Positions 27,075 to 36,418 of a stretch of 44,285 nucleotides of DNA are shown here, piece by piece. Location of the stretch: assembly GCA_001917535.1 (NCBI GenBank), contig MNEF01000039.1:1-44285 (forward strand). The letters are read 5' to 3'. Under the pieces are notes generated by a model. It did not search any database and had not been told where the DNA came from. It saw nothing but the letters and a program-made list of their open reading frames with translations. This DNA is from Candidatus Rokubacteria bacterium 13_1_40CM_69_27. Lineage in GTDB: Bacteria; Methylomirabilota; Methylomirabilia; Rokubacteriales; CSP1-6. The position numbers and the translations under genes were made by a program. Position 1 is the stretch's first letter. Every line of letters starts with the position of its first letter.

Positions 27075-28346
27075 TCAGCTACCGAGGAGGTTGCGCCACT
27101 GCGACTCCAGCTCGGCGAGCGGCACCCCGTAGACGCGCGCTATTGCGCCCCCCAGCGGGTCGCCGGCGCCGAGGCGCTTGAGCAACACCCGCAGGGCGGA
27201 TATGCCGCCGCGCTGTTCGAGGTCCTGCGTCACCCACAGCGCGATGTCATAGCCGGCGCGGGCGCGGACGGCGTCGGGGTCGGTGACGAGCGCCTCCAGG
27301 CCGGCCAGGGTCAGGGCCCCCGGGACCCGGAGCTGCGGGTCGGCCTGGGCACCCTCCAGCGCCTGCGCCAGCCCCTCGTGGAGCCAGCGCGGCGCCCGAC
27401 CGCGGGACAGCTCGTGGATGGTGGCGTGGGCGTACTCGTGGACGACGAGGCGCTCGAGCGCGGCCTGGGGCGGCAGCGTGGCCCCCAGCGGCAGCCGGAT
27501 CTTGCCGTCGAAGAGGCCCGTGACCCACCCGTGCACGCGCGTCAAGCTGCGGAACTGAGTGTCTTCGTACAGCACGACGGTGAGGCGTTCGGCGGGACGG
27601 TAGCCGAGCTGGTCGCCGACCCGTTCGTACGCCCGCTCCAGCGCCCCCAGCACGGCGCGCATCGCCTCACCGTCGCGTCCGCGGGCTTTCAACATAAAGT
27701 GCGCCGTCGTGTGACGTCGGAAGCCCGCCTCGACGTGACGCTCGCGTTCCACCTTCTCCAGCAGCCGCCGGGCCGCGGGGTGCTCGGGCTCGCGCTCCAG
27801 CACCGCCTGCAGGTGCCCGACGGCGCGCTCGGGCTCGTCGCGCTGGTCGTAGAGCCGCGCCAGGAGCAGACGGACCTCCAGGTCCGCGTCGGCGCTCACC
27901 ACCCGCTCGAGTGGGTCGAGCGCGTCCTGGGGTCGCCCGTCGTGGATCGCCGCGATGCCGAGCCCCCTCAGCAGGCCCGGATCATCGGGGGCGGCCTTGA
28001 GGCCCTGCCGGAACAGCAGTCGGGCCTCCCCCGGACGCCCGTCCCGGAGGGTCTGCCAGCCCCAGCCTTCGAAGCAGCGGGCAACGTCCTGGCGCCAGGC
28101 GGCGCTCGCGGGGTCGTGCTCGGCGGCGCGGCTGAAGCGCTCGCAGGCCGGGGGAAACTGCCCGGCCGCGTAGAGCTGAATCGCTTCTTGGCGGAGCGCG
28201 CTCGAGGTGACGACGGCGATATCCGGGCCGGACGTCTCGACGCTCGGAGGCGTGCGCCTGGCGCCGTACCACCAGCTGAGGAGGAGCGCGGCGACCGCCA
28301 CGACGGCGGTGACCTCGAGCCCGAACGCGCGCGGCGAGCGTGGCAC
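27075..28346 (-). CDS. Membrane-anchored TPR protein with peptidase-MA-type HExxH metalloprotease domain
   Basis: This 423-aa protein has an N-terminal membrane anchor (LEVTAVVAVAALLLSWWYG, residues 10-28). TPR-like repeats follow at about 50-200, with signatures such as PGEARLLFRQGLKAAPDDP. The C-terminal peptidase-MA domain carries the zinc motif HEYAH at 303-307 and a third ligand candidate Glu324 in WLHEGLA. A gluzincin fold is inferred. It probably faces outside the cytoplasm. It is wedged between accB and accC with gaps of 8-9 bp and is clearly co-transcribed. Nothing links it biochemically to carboxylase function; an envelope quality-control role is a guess. Confidence 0.8.
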   Translation of the reverse strand: MPRSPRAFGLEVTAVVAVAALLLSWWYGARRTPPSVETSGPDIAVVTSSALRQEAIQLYAAGQFPPACERFSRAAEHDPASAAWRQDVARCFEGWGWQTLRDGRPGEARLLFRQGLKAAPDDPGLLRGLGIAAIHDGRPQDALDPLERVVSADADLEVRLLLARLYDQRDEPERAVGHLQAVLEREPEHPAARRLLEKVERERHVEAGFRRHTTAHFMLKARGRDGEAMRAVLGALERAYERVGDQLGYRPAERLTVVLYEDTQFRSLTRVHGWVTGLFDGKIRLPLGATLPPQAALERLVVHEYAHATIHELSRGRAPRWLHEGLAQALEGAQADPQLRVPGALTLAGLEALVTDPDAVRARAGYDIALWVTQDLEQRGGISALRVLLKRLGAGDPLGGAIARVYGVPLAELESQWRNLLGS

Positions 28347-28355
28347 GTTGGGGAC

Positions 28356-28829
28356 TCAGCCCCCGGGCTCGATGAGGAAGAGCGGCTGCCCGTACTCCAC
28401 GGGTTGGCCGTTTTCCACCAGGATCTTGGCGATCCGGCCGCTCGCTCTCGACTCGATCTCGTTCATGAGCTTCATCGCCTCGATGATGCAGAGGACCTGG
28501 CCCTCCTTGACGACGTCGCCCTCGTGGGCGAAAGGCTCCGCGGTCGGCGACGAGGCCCGGTAGAAGGTGCCGACCATCGGGGCCTCGATGGTGATCATCG
28601 ACGTCGGCGCCACCTCGGCCACCGGCGACGGATGGACGGCCGCGGCCGCCGCGACGATGGGCTGGACGGCGACCGGCGCCGGCGCGCTGGCCCGCTGCAG
28701 GCGGACGCGCACCCCGCCGATGCTCGCCTCGATCTCGGTGAGGTCGAGCTCCGACAGGAGCGCGCCGAGCTGACGGGCCAGCTCGGTGACCGCGCGGTGG
28801 TTCCGGCTCGGCTTGTCGCGCTTGGCCAT
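28356..28829 (-). CDS. accB: Acetyl-CoA carboxylase biotin carboxyl carrier protein AccB
   Basis: This 157-aa carrier has the biotinylated lysine at residue 120 in [10 protein letters not shown] Pro/Ala-rich linker (about 48-77) precedes the biotinyl domain, which begins [14 protein letters not shown]. The N-terminal part ([19 protein letters not shown]) is the usual AccB dimerisation-type helix region. Its ATG shares one base with the efp stop codon (TGATG), an arrangement often seen for efp-accB. It partners the AccC encoded 1.3 kb downstream; carboxyltransferase subunits are not in the window. Confidence 0.93.
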   Translation of the reverse strand: MAKRDKPSRNHRAVTELARQLGALLSELDLTEIEASIGGVRVRLQRASAPAPVAVQPIVAAAAAVHPSPVAEVAPTSMITIEAPMVGTFYRASSPTAEPFAHEGDVVKEGQVLCIIEAMKLMNEIESRASGRIAKILVENGQPVEYGQPLFLIEPGG

Positions 28830-29398
28830 CACGGGGCCGCCGCGACCCGGCCCAGGTAATCGCCGGTGCGCGTGTCGACCTTCACCACGTCGCCCTCGTT
28901 GAGGAACAGGGGCACCTGGATGACCGCCCCCGTCTCCAGCGTGGCCGGCTTGCTGCCTCCTTGCGCGGTGTCGCCGCGCACGCCCGGGTCGGTCTTCCTG
29001 ATGGCCAGCTCGACGAAGTTCGGTAGCTCGATGGTGGCCGGCGCGCCGTCGATGAAGAGCACCTCCACTTCCATGTTCTCCTTGAGATAGTCGCGGGCGT
29101 CGCCCACCTCGTCGGCGGAGAGCGACACCTGCTCGTAGGTGTCCGTGTCCATGAAGTGGTACCGCTCGTCGCGGTAGAGGAACTGCATGCGCTTCTCGTC
29201 GAAGTCCACCAGCTGGACTTTCTCGCCGGCACGGAACGTGTTGTCGATCACCGTCCCCCGCTTCATGTGCTTGAGCTTGGTGCGAACGAACGCCCCGCCC
29301 TTGCCCGGCTTGACGTGCTGGAAGTCGACGATGGCGTAGGGCTCGCCGTCGAAGACGATCCGCAGCCCCTTTCTGAACTCGGCGGTCGAAACCTGCAT
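28829..29398 (-). CDS. efp: Translation elongation factor P
   Basis: EF-P relieves ribosome stalling at polyproline stretches. The 189-aa length and three-domain pattern are standard. The tip loop reads [12 protein letters not shown], so the modifiable residue is Lys33, which suggests lysine-type modification (EpmA-like or aminopentanol type) rather than the arginine-rhamnose type. No modifying enzyme is encoded in the window. The gene is followed by accB with a 1-nt overlap. Confidence 0.95.
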   Translation of the reverse strand: MQVSTAEFRKGLRIVFDGEPYAIVDFQHVKPGKGGAFVRTKLKHMKRGTVIDNTFRAGEKVQLVDFDEKRMQFLYRDERYHFMDTDTYEQVSLSADEVGDARDYLKENMEVEVLFIDGAPATIELPNFVELAIRKTDPGVRGDTAQGGSKPATLETGAVIQVPLFLNEGDVVKVDTRTGDYLGRVAAAP

Positions 29399-29404
29399 GG
29401 CGCC

Positions 29405-30034
29405 CTAGCCCTTCCGTCGGAGGCGCGCCCGCAGCGCCTGCTCGAGCCGCTGGCGCGCCTCGGGGTTTTCGGGATCCTTGCGGAGGATGCGGCCGAACGC
29501 CTGGGCGGCCTCCTCGACGAGCCCCTGGTCGAGGCAGAGCGCGCCGAACGTCACCGTGACGAAGGTGTCGTCGTTCAGCACGCGGCCGAGCCCGCTGGTC
29601 TCGCCGCCGGGCGCGGCGCTGGCGCGCAGCACCCCCAGTAGCGCTCGCGACTCGCGATCGCCCGGGTCGAGCCGGACGGCGGCTTCCAGATGCTCGACGG
29701 CGGCGTCGATGCGCCCGCGGTGACGATGAATTTCCGCGGCCAGCTGGTGGCACTGGAGGTCTCGCGGGCTGACCTCGAGAATCGTCGAGAGCTCGGCCAG
29801 GGCCTCGTCCAGCTCGCCGTCGGCCATCAGGGCTTTGGCGAGGATCAGCCGGGCCGTCGTGTAGTGCGGATACCGCGCCAGCCCGTTCCGGCAGAGCGTG
29901 ATCGCCTCCGGGGTCCGCCCGGCCTTGCGATAGAGGTCGGCCAACTGCGCGAAGGCGAGCGATGCCGGGTCGCGCTGCAGACGCTCCTCCTGCCGGCGGA
30001 TCGCATTGACCGTCGCGGCGTCGTCCACCGGCAT
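29405..30034 (-). CDS. Tetratricopeptide repeat protein
   Basis: This 209-aa TPR protein has several tandem repeats from about residue 20 to 200, with signatures such as [30 protein letters not shown] and [26 protein letters not shown]. No signal peptide is evident, so it is likely cytoplasmic and a protein-interaction scaffold. The ATG at 30034 gives a natural start; a TTG at 30082 overlapping aroB would add 16 residues. It lies between aroB and efp with a 6-bp gap to efp. Specific partners are unknown. Confidence 0.78.
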   Translation of the reverse strand: MPVDDAATVNAIRRQEERLQRDPASLAFAQLADLYRKAGRTPEAITLCRNGLARYPHYTTARLILAKALMADGELDEALAELSTILEVSPRDLQCHQLAAEIHRHRGRIDAAVEHLEAAVRLDPGDRESRALLGVLRASAAPGGETSGLGRVLNDDTFVTVTFGALCLDQGLVEEAAQAFGRILRKDPENPEARQRLEQALRARLRRKG

Positions 30035-30078
30035 GGTGAGTCTGTTATACGGAGCCGCACTTTGCGTTGTCAATGCGG

Positions 30079-31161
30079 TCAAGCCTCGAGGCTCGCCAGC
30101 GCGGCCCGCACATCCTTGACGGCGACGTCGTAGACGACGCTGAAGCGCCCGATCTCGGGCGCCAGGACGAAGGGCACGCGGCCGTCGCGCGCTTTCTTGT
30201 CGTGCCCGATGGCGGCCAGGACGGCATCCGCGTCGATGGCCTCCGCCCGGATGGGCAGGCCGAGGGCCATCAGCAGGCGCTCCTGCCGCTCGACGGTCGG
30301 GGGCGCCGCCAGGCCGAGCCGCGCGGCCAGCCGCGCCTCAGCGACGATGCCGAGGGCGACCGCCTCGCCGTGGGTCCAGCGCGCGTAGCCCGTCGCGGCT
30401 TCCAGGGCGTGGCCGATGGTGTGACCGTAGTTGAGGACCTGGCGCAGCTCGGTCTCGCGCTCGTCGCGCTCCACGATCCCGGCCTTGAGGCGGCACGATC
30501 CCCCGACGATGCGCTCGAGCGTCTCGAGGTTACGGGCCAGCAGCGCGGCCGCGCTGGTCTCGAGGTCGGCGAAGTACTGCGCGTCCAAGACGATGCCGTG
30601 CTTGACGATCTCGGCCAGCCCGGACCGGAACTCGCGCTCGGGCAGGGTCGAGACGGTGGCCGGATCGACGAGCACCAGCCGCGGCTGGTGGAAGGCGCCG
30701 ACGAGGTTCTTGGCCTGCGGGTGATTGATTGCCGTCTTGCCCCCGATGGACGCGTCGACCTGGGCCAGGATCGTGGTCGGGATCTGCACCAGGTTGACTC
30801 CTCGCATGTAGGTGGCTGCGACGAAGCCGGCAAGGTCGCCGACAGCGCCGCCCCCCAGCGCCAGCACGGTCGAGGTGCGGTCGAGCCCCGCCTCCAGCAG
30901 CGCGTTCCAGGCGCGCTCCGCCACGGGGAGTGTCTTGGCCGCCTCCCCATCGGGCACCTCGACCGTAGCCACGCTGATGCCGGCCCCGTCCAGGCTGGCC
31001 ACGACGGTCTTGCCGTAGAGCCGCAAGATGGCGGGGGCGCTGACCAGGGCTGCCCGCGAGCCCACCCCCAGCTCGCTGAGTCGGGCGCCCAGGGTGCCGA
31101 GGGCGCCCCGCTCGACGACGATGGCGTAGGAATGGGGGCCCAGACGGACCGGGATCACCAT
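30079..31161 (-). CDS. aroB: 3-Dehydroquinate synthase AroB
   Basis: AroB makes 3-dehydroquinate from DAHP, step two of the shikimate pathway, using NAD and a divalent metal. The 360-aa protein has the NAD-binding GGGAVGDLAGFVAATYMRG, the following PTTILAQVDASIGGKTAIN, and the metal-ligand motif GHTIGHALE with the surrounding HGEAVA segment. It follows aroC by 15 bp. No aroK is present between pilQ and aroB, unlike the proteobacterial pil-aroK-aroB arrangement, but the link between pilQ and shikimate genes is the same. Confidence 0.95.
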   Translation of the reverse strand: MVIPVRLGPHSYAIVVERGALGTLGARLSELGVGSRAALVSAPAILRLYGKTVVASLDGAGISVATVEVPDGEAAKTLPVAERAWNALLEAGLDRTSTVLALGGGAVGDLAGFVAATYMRGVNLVQIPTTILAQVDASIGGKTAINHPQAKNLVGAFHQPRLVLVDPATVSTLPEREFRSGLAEIVKHGIVLDAQYFADLETSAAALLARNLETLERIVGGSCRLKAGIVERDERETELRQVLNYGHTIGHALEAATGYARWTHGEAVALGIVAEARLAARLGLAAPPTVERQERLLMALGLPIRAEAIDADAVLAAIGHDKKARDGRVPFVLAPEIGRFSVVYDVAVKDVRAALASLEA

Positions 31162-31176
31162 CGAGTCATTCCCGCC

Positions 31177-32352
31177 CTACCAGCTCTTGAGTCCTTCCTG
31201 GTAGGCGGCGTAGTTGCGGCGGATCTCCTCCAGGCTGTCGCCGCCGAACTTCTCGAGGAAGGCGTTGGCGAGCACGATCGCCATCATTGCCTCGCCGACG
31301 ACACCGGCGGCGGGTACCGCGCACACGTCGCTGCGCTCCACCACCGCCTCCACCGCTTGCTTGGTCGCCAGATCGACCGACTTGAGCGGCGTCCGCAGCG
31401 TCGAGAGTGGCTTCATGGCGGCCCGCGCGATGACCGGCTGGCCGTTGGTGACACCGCCCTCCAGGCCGCCGGCGTTGTTGGAGGAACGTCGGAATCCCCC
31501 GGCCGGGTCGAAGAGAATCTCGTCGTGCACGGCGGAGCCGGGGCGGCGCGCTGCCTCGAAGCCGAGCCCCAGTTCCGAGCCCTTGATCGCCTGGATCGAG
31601 CAGAAGGCCTGGGCGAGCCGCCCGTCGAGCCGCCGGTCCCACTGCGCGTAGGAGCCGAGTCCCACCGGGCAGCCCAGGGCGACAACCTCGAAGACACCGC
31701 CCAGCGTGTCGCCCTTGGCCTTGGCGTCGTCGATGGCGGCGACGATGGCTGCCTCCGTCTCAGGGTCCGCGCAGCGCACCTCGGACGCCTCCGCGCGGCG
31801 TTGCACCTCCGCCCACGGCAGGTCCAGGGTCTCAGGGATGCGCACGCCGCCGATCTCCGTGACGTGGCTGAGGACCGTGATGCCGAACTCGGCGAGCAGG
31901 CGCTTGGCCACTCCGGCCACGGCCACCCGCGCCGTCGTCTCGCGGGCGCTCGAGCGCTCCAGCACGTTCCGGATGTCCCGGTGGCCGTACTTCATCGCGC
32001 CGGCGAGGTCGGCGTGGCCGGGCCGCGGCCGCGTCACCTCCTTCTGGGGCGCGCCGGGCTCGGGGGGCGCCACCGACATCGTGGCCTGCCAGTTTTCCCA
32101 GTCGCGGTTCGCGATCTGGAGCGTGATGGGGCTGCCGAGGGTGAACCCCCAGCGGACACCCGAGACGATGTGCACCTGGTCCCGCTCGATCTTCATGCGG
32201 CCGCCGCGCCCGTAGCCCCGCTGGCGTCGGGCGAGGTCGACATTGATGTCGGCCTCGCCGAGGGCCAGGCCCGCCGGCACGCCGTCGATGACGGCCGTCA
32301 GTGCCTGGCCGTGCGACTCACCAGCCGTGAGAAAACGGAAGATCTCTGGCAT
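31177..32352 (-). CDS. aroC: Chorismate synthase AroC
   Basis: AroC catalyses FMN-dependent conversion of EPSP to chorismate. The 391-aa protein starts with the family signature [20 protein letters not shown], followed by [12 protein letters not shown], the [16 protein letters not shown] motif and [12 protein letters not shown], and ends near [19 protein letters not shown]. All are canonical. It is the first aromatic-pathway gene after pilQ, separated by 76 bp that include a 12-bp GC hairpin, and probably shares transcription with aroB 15 bp downstream. Confidence 0.95.
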   Translation of the reverse strand: MPEIFRFLTAGESHGQALTAVIDGVPAGLALGEADINVDLARRQRGYGRGGRMKIERDQVHIVSGVRWGFTLGSPITLQIANRDWENWQATMSVAPPEPGAPQKEVTRPRPGHADLAGAMKYGHRDIRNVLERSSARETTARVAVAGVAKRLLAEFGITVLSHVTEIGGVRIPETLDLPWAEVQRRAEASEVRCADPETEAAIVAAIDDAKAKGDTLGGVFEVVALGCPVGLGSYAQWDRRLDGRLAQAFCSIQAIKGSELGLGFEAARRPGSAVHDEILFDPAGGFRRSSNNAGGLEGGVTNGQPVIARAAMKPLSTLRTPLKSVDLATKQAVEAVVERSDVCAVPAAGVVGEAMMAIVLANAFLEKFGGDSLEEIRRNYAAYQEGLKSW

Positions 32353-32390
32353 GGCGTTCAGGGTACCACGCGGGGCCCGGGATCAGGGCC

Positions 32391-32420
32391 GGGCCCGGGC
32401 GGGTGCCGCCGCCCGGGCCC
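32391..32420 (-). terminator. GC hairpin between pilQ and aroC
   Basis: A perfect 12-bp stem (32391-32402 with 32409-32420) encloses a 6-nt loop, 8 nt after the pilQ stop. No U tract follows, so it may attenuate rather than end pil transcription. Confidence 0.45.
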
Positions 32421-32428
32421 CGGGGTCG

Positions 32429-34732
32429 CTACTTCGGGGCCGGCGCCGGCGCTGCGGCCGAGGCGCGGTCGATCGTCCGCAGGACGGTCGGCGTCACGAA
32501 GACGACCAGCTCTCGGCCAGTCTCGGACTCCTCCTTCTGCTTGAAGAGCCAGCCGAGTAGCGGGATATCGGCGAAAATCGGCACCTTGCGGATGGCGGTT
32601 ATGTTGGTCGCGGCGGTGACGCCGCCAATGACGAGGTGATCGCCCTCCTTGATGAGGACCTGAGTTTCCGCCTTGCGCTTGTTGATCGCGGGGGGCTGTC
32701 CGGCGCTGCCGAGGTTCACGGTGTCGCCGCGGGAGTTGTTCTCGACGACGACGATCAGCTTGATCTTGGTGACGTCGCCTTCCCTGATGACCGTCGGGGT
32801 CACCTCGAGCTTCAGGAGCGCTTCCTTGAACTGGATCTGAGTCCCCGCCGAGCTGATCGTGGCGTAGGGGATCTCCTCGCCGAGCGACATGATGGCCTTA
32901 TTGTTCTCGACCGTCACCACTTCAGGACGTGAGAGCGTGCGCGTCTTGCTCTGCTGCGCCAGGGCCTGCAGGGCCAAGTTTACATTGTACCGGGTGCCGA
33001 CGATGCCGAAGGCGAGGCCGGCCGTGGGGATGCCGCTGGCGGTGGGCAGCGCGGCGATCGGCAGGCTCACCACGTTGCCCCCGAGCGGGAGCCCGGTAAC
33101 CCCGCTGATGGGGAGCACGCCGCTCAGCGACAGGCCTGGATTCGGGGGGGTTAGTCCGACAACACCAATGCCGGGCGCGGCTGAGTCAGCGAAGCCTCGC
33201 CCGACGAGGGTCTGCGTGCCGGCTGAACGCTGCACCGCCGCGCCGCCCCACTGGATGCCGATCTGCTCGAGCGCGCTCCGGTCCAGGATCTCCATCCGCG
33301 CCTCGATCTTCACCTGCGGCAATGGGATGTCGAGCGACTCGCGGATGAGCTTCTTCACCCGCTCCAGGTCCGCTGCGTACAGGCGCAGGAAGAGGGTATT
33401 GGTCGGCTTGTGGGCCCGGATGGTCAGGCCCTTGGCCAGGACATCCTGAGAAATGGAGACCGGGGTCCTCGATGGCGGCGGCGCCCCCCCGGGCGGGCCG
33501 AAGAGCTGCGAGAAGGGCGGTTCCGCGATCGGCCCGCTGTAAATTCCCGGGCCCTCGATCTTCTGGCCTTCTGCGGAGATTCCCAGGATGCCCTGGAGGG
33601 TCTTGGCGACCTCCTCGGGATCGGCGTAGGAGAGGCGGATCGACTCCTCGCGGAGCGGCCCGCGCGCCTCCTGCTCCAGCCTCGCCGCTTCGGCGGCGAG
33701 CTTCTTCTGGATCGCCTCGGCTTCCTTGACCTGGGCCTCGGCGAGCTTGGCCCGGGCCTCGGCCTCGCCCTTGATCCGGGCCTCCTCGACACGCGCCTTC
33801 GACTCGCGATCCTTGGTGAGCTGGTCCCTCGTCACGATGCGCAGGACGCCATCTTTCTCGACCTTCTCGAGCGCGCGCGACTCGAGGATGATCTCGAGCG
33901 CCAGGTCCCAGGGGACGTTGCGCAGCGAGATTGACATCTTGCCCTTGACGTCCTCGCCGATGACGAGGTTGCGGCCGGCTTCGGCGGCCAGGATGCGTAG
34001 CAGGTTCACGACATCGGCGTCCTTGAACTCCAGGGAGATCAGTCGCTGACCGCTCGCGCGCGCCGGCTGGGGGGCGGGCGCCGTCGGCGCCTGGGCGACT
34101 CGCACGGGAGCACGCGGCTCACGCATCGTCGGCGCGGGCGCTGCCGGGCGAGCGGGCATCGCTGTCGGAGGCGGCGGAGGCGTCTCCCCCGGCGCGGGGA
34201 CCGCCCCCGAGGGCGGCGACGCCGCGGCGGCCATGGCCTTCGGCGCGACTGGAGTCGGTTCCGGGTCGGCGGCTCCCGGCGCCGGCGCGGCGCTCTCCGG
34301 CCGGGCGCTGGCCTGCACCGTGGGGACGATGATGGCGAGGCCGTCTGCGTCCTCGCGGATCGCGTAACCGACCTTGTGGGTGAACTCGACGACGACGCGG
34401 GCAATGGCCGTTCGGTATTGACTGCCGCGGACCTGCTTCACCGACTCCGTCCCGACCCTGAGCGGGGTCCGGCGCCAACCGTACACGGTATCCTCGAGAT
34501 CGACGACCAGCCGGTTCGGCGACTCGATGAGCTCGGCGCGGTACCTCGCCGCGCCGGAGATCTTGATATGCACGACGGTCGCATTCTGCTGCTGGGTGAC
34601 CGTCACGTCGCTGAGCCGCGTCGCCGACGCCACGGGAGGAGTCTCGTTCTGAGCCCCAGCGGCACAGGGGACGACGGCAAAGGCGAGCAGCAGGGCCGCC
34701 CGCACCATCCGCTTACACAGTTGTGACGTCAT
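32429..34732 (-). CDS. pilQ: Type IV pilus secretin PilQ
   Basis: PilQ forms the outer-membrane pore for the pilus. The 767-aa protein has a signal peptide (VRAALLLAFAVVPCAAGAQ), an AMIN domain (about 35-135) and a Pro/Ala-rich linker. The STN-type domain (LEFKDADVVNLLRILAAEAGRN) lies at about 230-305, followed by a secretin N domain and the C-terminal secretin barrel (VEVTPTVIREGD, GGVTAATN). Between STN and the next N domain lies a long charged Ala/Glu/Lys helix of about 50 residues, longer than the short one I expect there. It overlaps pilP by one base (TGATG). Presence of PilQ implies an outer membrane. Confidence 0.94.
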   Translation of the reverse strand: MTSQLCKRMVRAALLLAFAVVPCAAGAQNETPPVASATRLSDVTVTQQQNATVVHIKISGAARYRAELIESPNRLVVDLEDTVYGWRRTPLRVGTESVKQVRGSQYRTAIARVVVEFTHKVGYAIREDADGLAIIVPTVQASARPESAAPAPGAADPEPTPVAPKAMAAAASPPSGAVPAPGETPPPPPTAMPARPAAPAPTMREPRAPVRVAQAPTAPAPQPARASGQRLISLEFKDADVVNLLRILAAEAGRNLVIGEDVKGKMSISLRNVPWDLALEIILESRALEKVEKDGVLRIVTRDQLTKDRESKARVEEARIKGEAEARAKLAEAQVKEAEAIQKKLAAEAARLEQEARGPLREESIRLSYADPEEVAKTLQGILGISAEGQKIEGPGIYSGPIAEPPFSQLFGPPGGAPPPSRTPVSISQDVLAKGLTIRAHKPTNTLFLRLYAADLERVKKLIRESLDIPLPQVKIEARMEILDRSALEQIGIQWGGAAVQRSAGTQTLVGRGFADSAAPGIGVVGLTPPNPGLSLSGVLPISGVTGLPLGGNVVSLPIAALPTASGIPTAGLAFGIVGTRYNVNLALQALAQQSKTRTLSRPEVVTVENNKAIMSLGEEIPYATISSAGTQIQFKEALLKLEVTPTVIREGDVTKIKLIVVVENNSRGDTVNLGSAGQPPAINKRKAETQVLIKEGDHLVIGGVTAATNITAIRKVPIFADIPLLGWLFKQKEESETGRELVVFVTPTVLRTIDRASAAAPAPAPK

Positions 34733-35211
34733 CAGTCCCCCGCGAGCCGCAGGACGACGCGGCTGGTAGTTGACCCGGATCTCGGGGCGACACTGAACAC
34801 CACGTTGTCGCGACCGATCTCGATCACGCGCCCGTCCCCGAGCACGTCTCCCGGTTTGAGGATGTAGCCGAGGCCGTCGGGGGTCTCGACCAGCGCGAGC
34901 ACGCTGCCCGCGCTCTGCACGATGCCCGTGAGCTTGGCCGACGCCACGCTGGTCCCGGCGGACCCCTCGCGCGCGGACGGCGGGTCGAACGGATCACGGC
35001 GTCCCCTGGCGTCGTACTGGGCTTCGGGCCGGGTTGGAAGCGGAGAGGTTGCCTCCTTCGCCGTGACCGAGGCGGCCGGTTGCGGTCCGGCGGGCGCGGG
35101 CTGCGGCGCGGCGGCCGTGGGCGGGGCCGGCGCCGGGGGCGCCGGGGAGCCCCCGCACGCCGATAGGAAGAAGGCGAGACCGACGGCCCCGACGAGTGGG
35201 GTCTGTCTCAT
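34732..35211 (-). CDS. pilP: Pilus assembly lipoprotein PilP
   Basis: PilP links the inner-membrane PilMNO complex to PilQ. The precursor is 159 aa with a lipobox LSAC near residues 16-19, a Pro/Ala-rich stretch, and the conserved YDARGRRDPF segment typical of PilP. The C-terminal beta-domain with TGIVQSAGSVLALVETPDGLGYILKPGD is also present. The ATG at 35211 shares one base with the pilO stop; a GTG at 35214 is the alternative. It is part of the pilMNOPQ block. Confidence 0.9.
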   Translation of the reverse strand: MRQTPLVGAVGLAFFLSACGGSPAPPAPAPPTAAAPQPAPAGPQPAASVTAKEATSPLPTRPEAQYDARGRRDPFDPPSAREGSAGTSVASAKLTGIVQSAGSVLALVETPDGLGYILKPGDVLGDGRVIEIGRDNVVFSVAPRSGSTTSRVVLRLAGD

Positions 35212-35840
35212 CACTGCCTCGCTGGCGCCGGCTGCGCTCCCGGCGCCGGCGGTTTGGGCGCGGGAGGCGACCCGACGGGACGGTACACGTACGTGGCGAG
35301 GGTAAGATCCGCCTTGACCGTGGCCCTGCCCTTCCCGAGGCCGGTCAGCCTCCAGTCGACGACGTTGACGACCCGCGGGAAGGCCGCGACCCGTTCATAG
35401 AAGTCGCCGAGCTGATGGTAGCCTCCCTCCGCATTCAAGGTGATGGGGATCTCGTTGAAGTAGTCGGTCACCTTGGGCTCCCGGGGCTGGAAGAGCGCCA
35501 CCCCGAGGCCCGCCTGGTAGGCGGCGTCGGAGAGCGTGCGGTAGAGGGTCGGCATCTCCTTCTCGCTGGGCAGCTTTTCCTTGATGACCTCGATATGCTT
35601 CTCCAGCTCGGCGATCTCGCGGCGGAAGCGCGCTAGGTCGGCAACGATCCGTCGGCTTTCAACGAGCTCACGCTGGAGCGACTCGTGCTCGGCCGTGAGC
35701 GCGCTGATCTGTACCTCGATCGGCGAGATCAGGAAGAAGTAGGCGGCGACGACGAGGGCGACGACACCCATCAGACCCAACACCATCTTCTGCCATTTCG
35801 GGGCGTTGACGATCGGGTCGAAGAGCGGTGGCAGCGCCAA
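35211..35840 (-). CDS. pilO: Type IV pilus inner-membrane protein PilO
   Basis: This 209-aa bitopic protein has a short cytoplasmic N-terminus, one membrane helix (MVLGLMGVVALVVAAYFFLI, about 20-39), a coiled coil (about 42-95) and a periplasmic ferredoxin-like domain with the GGYHQLGDFYERVAAFPRVVN stretch common to PilO. It pairs with PilN. The C-terminus is Pro/Ala-rich. The gene is 2 bp from pilN and overlaps pilP. Confidence 0.92.
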   Translation of the reverse strand: MALPPLFDPIVNAPKWQKMVLGLMGVVALVVAAYFFLISPIEVQISALTAEHESLQRELVESRRIVADLARFRREIAELEKHIEVIKEKLPSEKEMPTLYRTLSDAAYQAGLGVALFQPREPKVTDYFNEIPITLNAEGGYHQLGDFYERVAAFPRVVNVVDWRLTGLGKGRATVKADLTLATYVYRPVGSPPAPKPPAPGAQPAPARQ

Positions 35841-35842
35841 GG

Positions 35843-36418
35843 CTAGATCTCGAAGCGGCAGGTGACCTCGAAGGTCACCGGGCGCGGGTTCTTCGCCAGA
35901 TCCTGTCTGGCGACGAGGATGTCCACGTCTTTGAACTTGCCCGAGCGGCGCAGGTTCGCCATGAAGTCGGCGACCGCGGTCGTCGAGTAGGCGGTCCCCG
36001 AGACCCTCAGCATGGAGGTTTTCTCCTCGAGGCTGGTGATCCAGAGGTCCGGCGGCACCGTGTCCAGGAAGGCGTCGAGGAGCTGGATCGGCCGCCCCTG
36101 GTTCTTGGTGAGCTCCTGGATCGCCTTGATCCTGTTCTGCAGATCGGCCAACTGCTCCTTGATTTTCGCGCCCTGGCCGATGGTCGCCTTCAGCGATGCC
36201 AGCTCCCTCTGGTCAGTTTCTATCTGGGCGGCCAACCGCGATGCCGTGCTCGCGCGGTACCACCAGTACCCGCCGATGATGACGACGACGGCGATGTAGA
36301 CGACGGCGAACAGCACGCCGAGGTTGAAGCTCGGGAGGGCGAACTGGAAGTCGGCGAGCTGGAAGCCGGCGCGCCGGCGGCGGCGCCTGTCGAGGGGGGC
36401 AAGGTTGATCTTGATCAT
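35843..36418 (-). CDS. pilN: Type IV pilus inner-membrane protein PilN
   Basis: This 191-aa protein starts MIKINLAPLDRRRRRRAG, close to the conserved cytoplasmic N-terminal peptide (INLLP-like) that docks into PilM. A membrane helix (about 35-55), a coiled coil (about 58-105) and a periplasmic domain follow. The ATG at 36418 overlaps the pilM stop by ATGA and has GGAG upstream; longer starts lack family support. Confidence 0.92.
   Translation of the reverse strand: MIKINLAPLDRRRRRRAGFQLADFQFALPSFNLGVLFAVVYIAVVVIIGGYWWYRASTASRLAAQIETDQRELASLKATIGQGAKIKEQLADLQNRIKAIQELTKNQGRPIQLLDAFLDTVPPDLWITSLEEKTSMLRVSGTAYSTTAVADFMANLRRSGKFKDVDILVARQDLAKNPRPVTFEVTCRFEI

Noticed and set aside
30067-32544. 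Very long plus-strand open frame (825 codons)
   Set aside because: It runs antisense to aroB and aroC, which have full family motifs. Long antisense frames are expected in GC-rich coding DNA.
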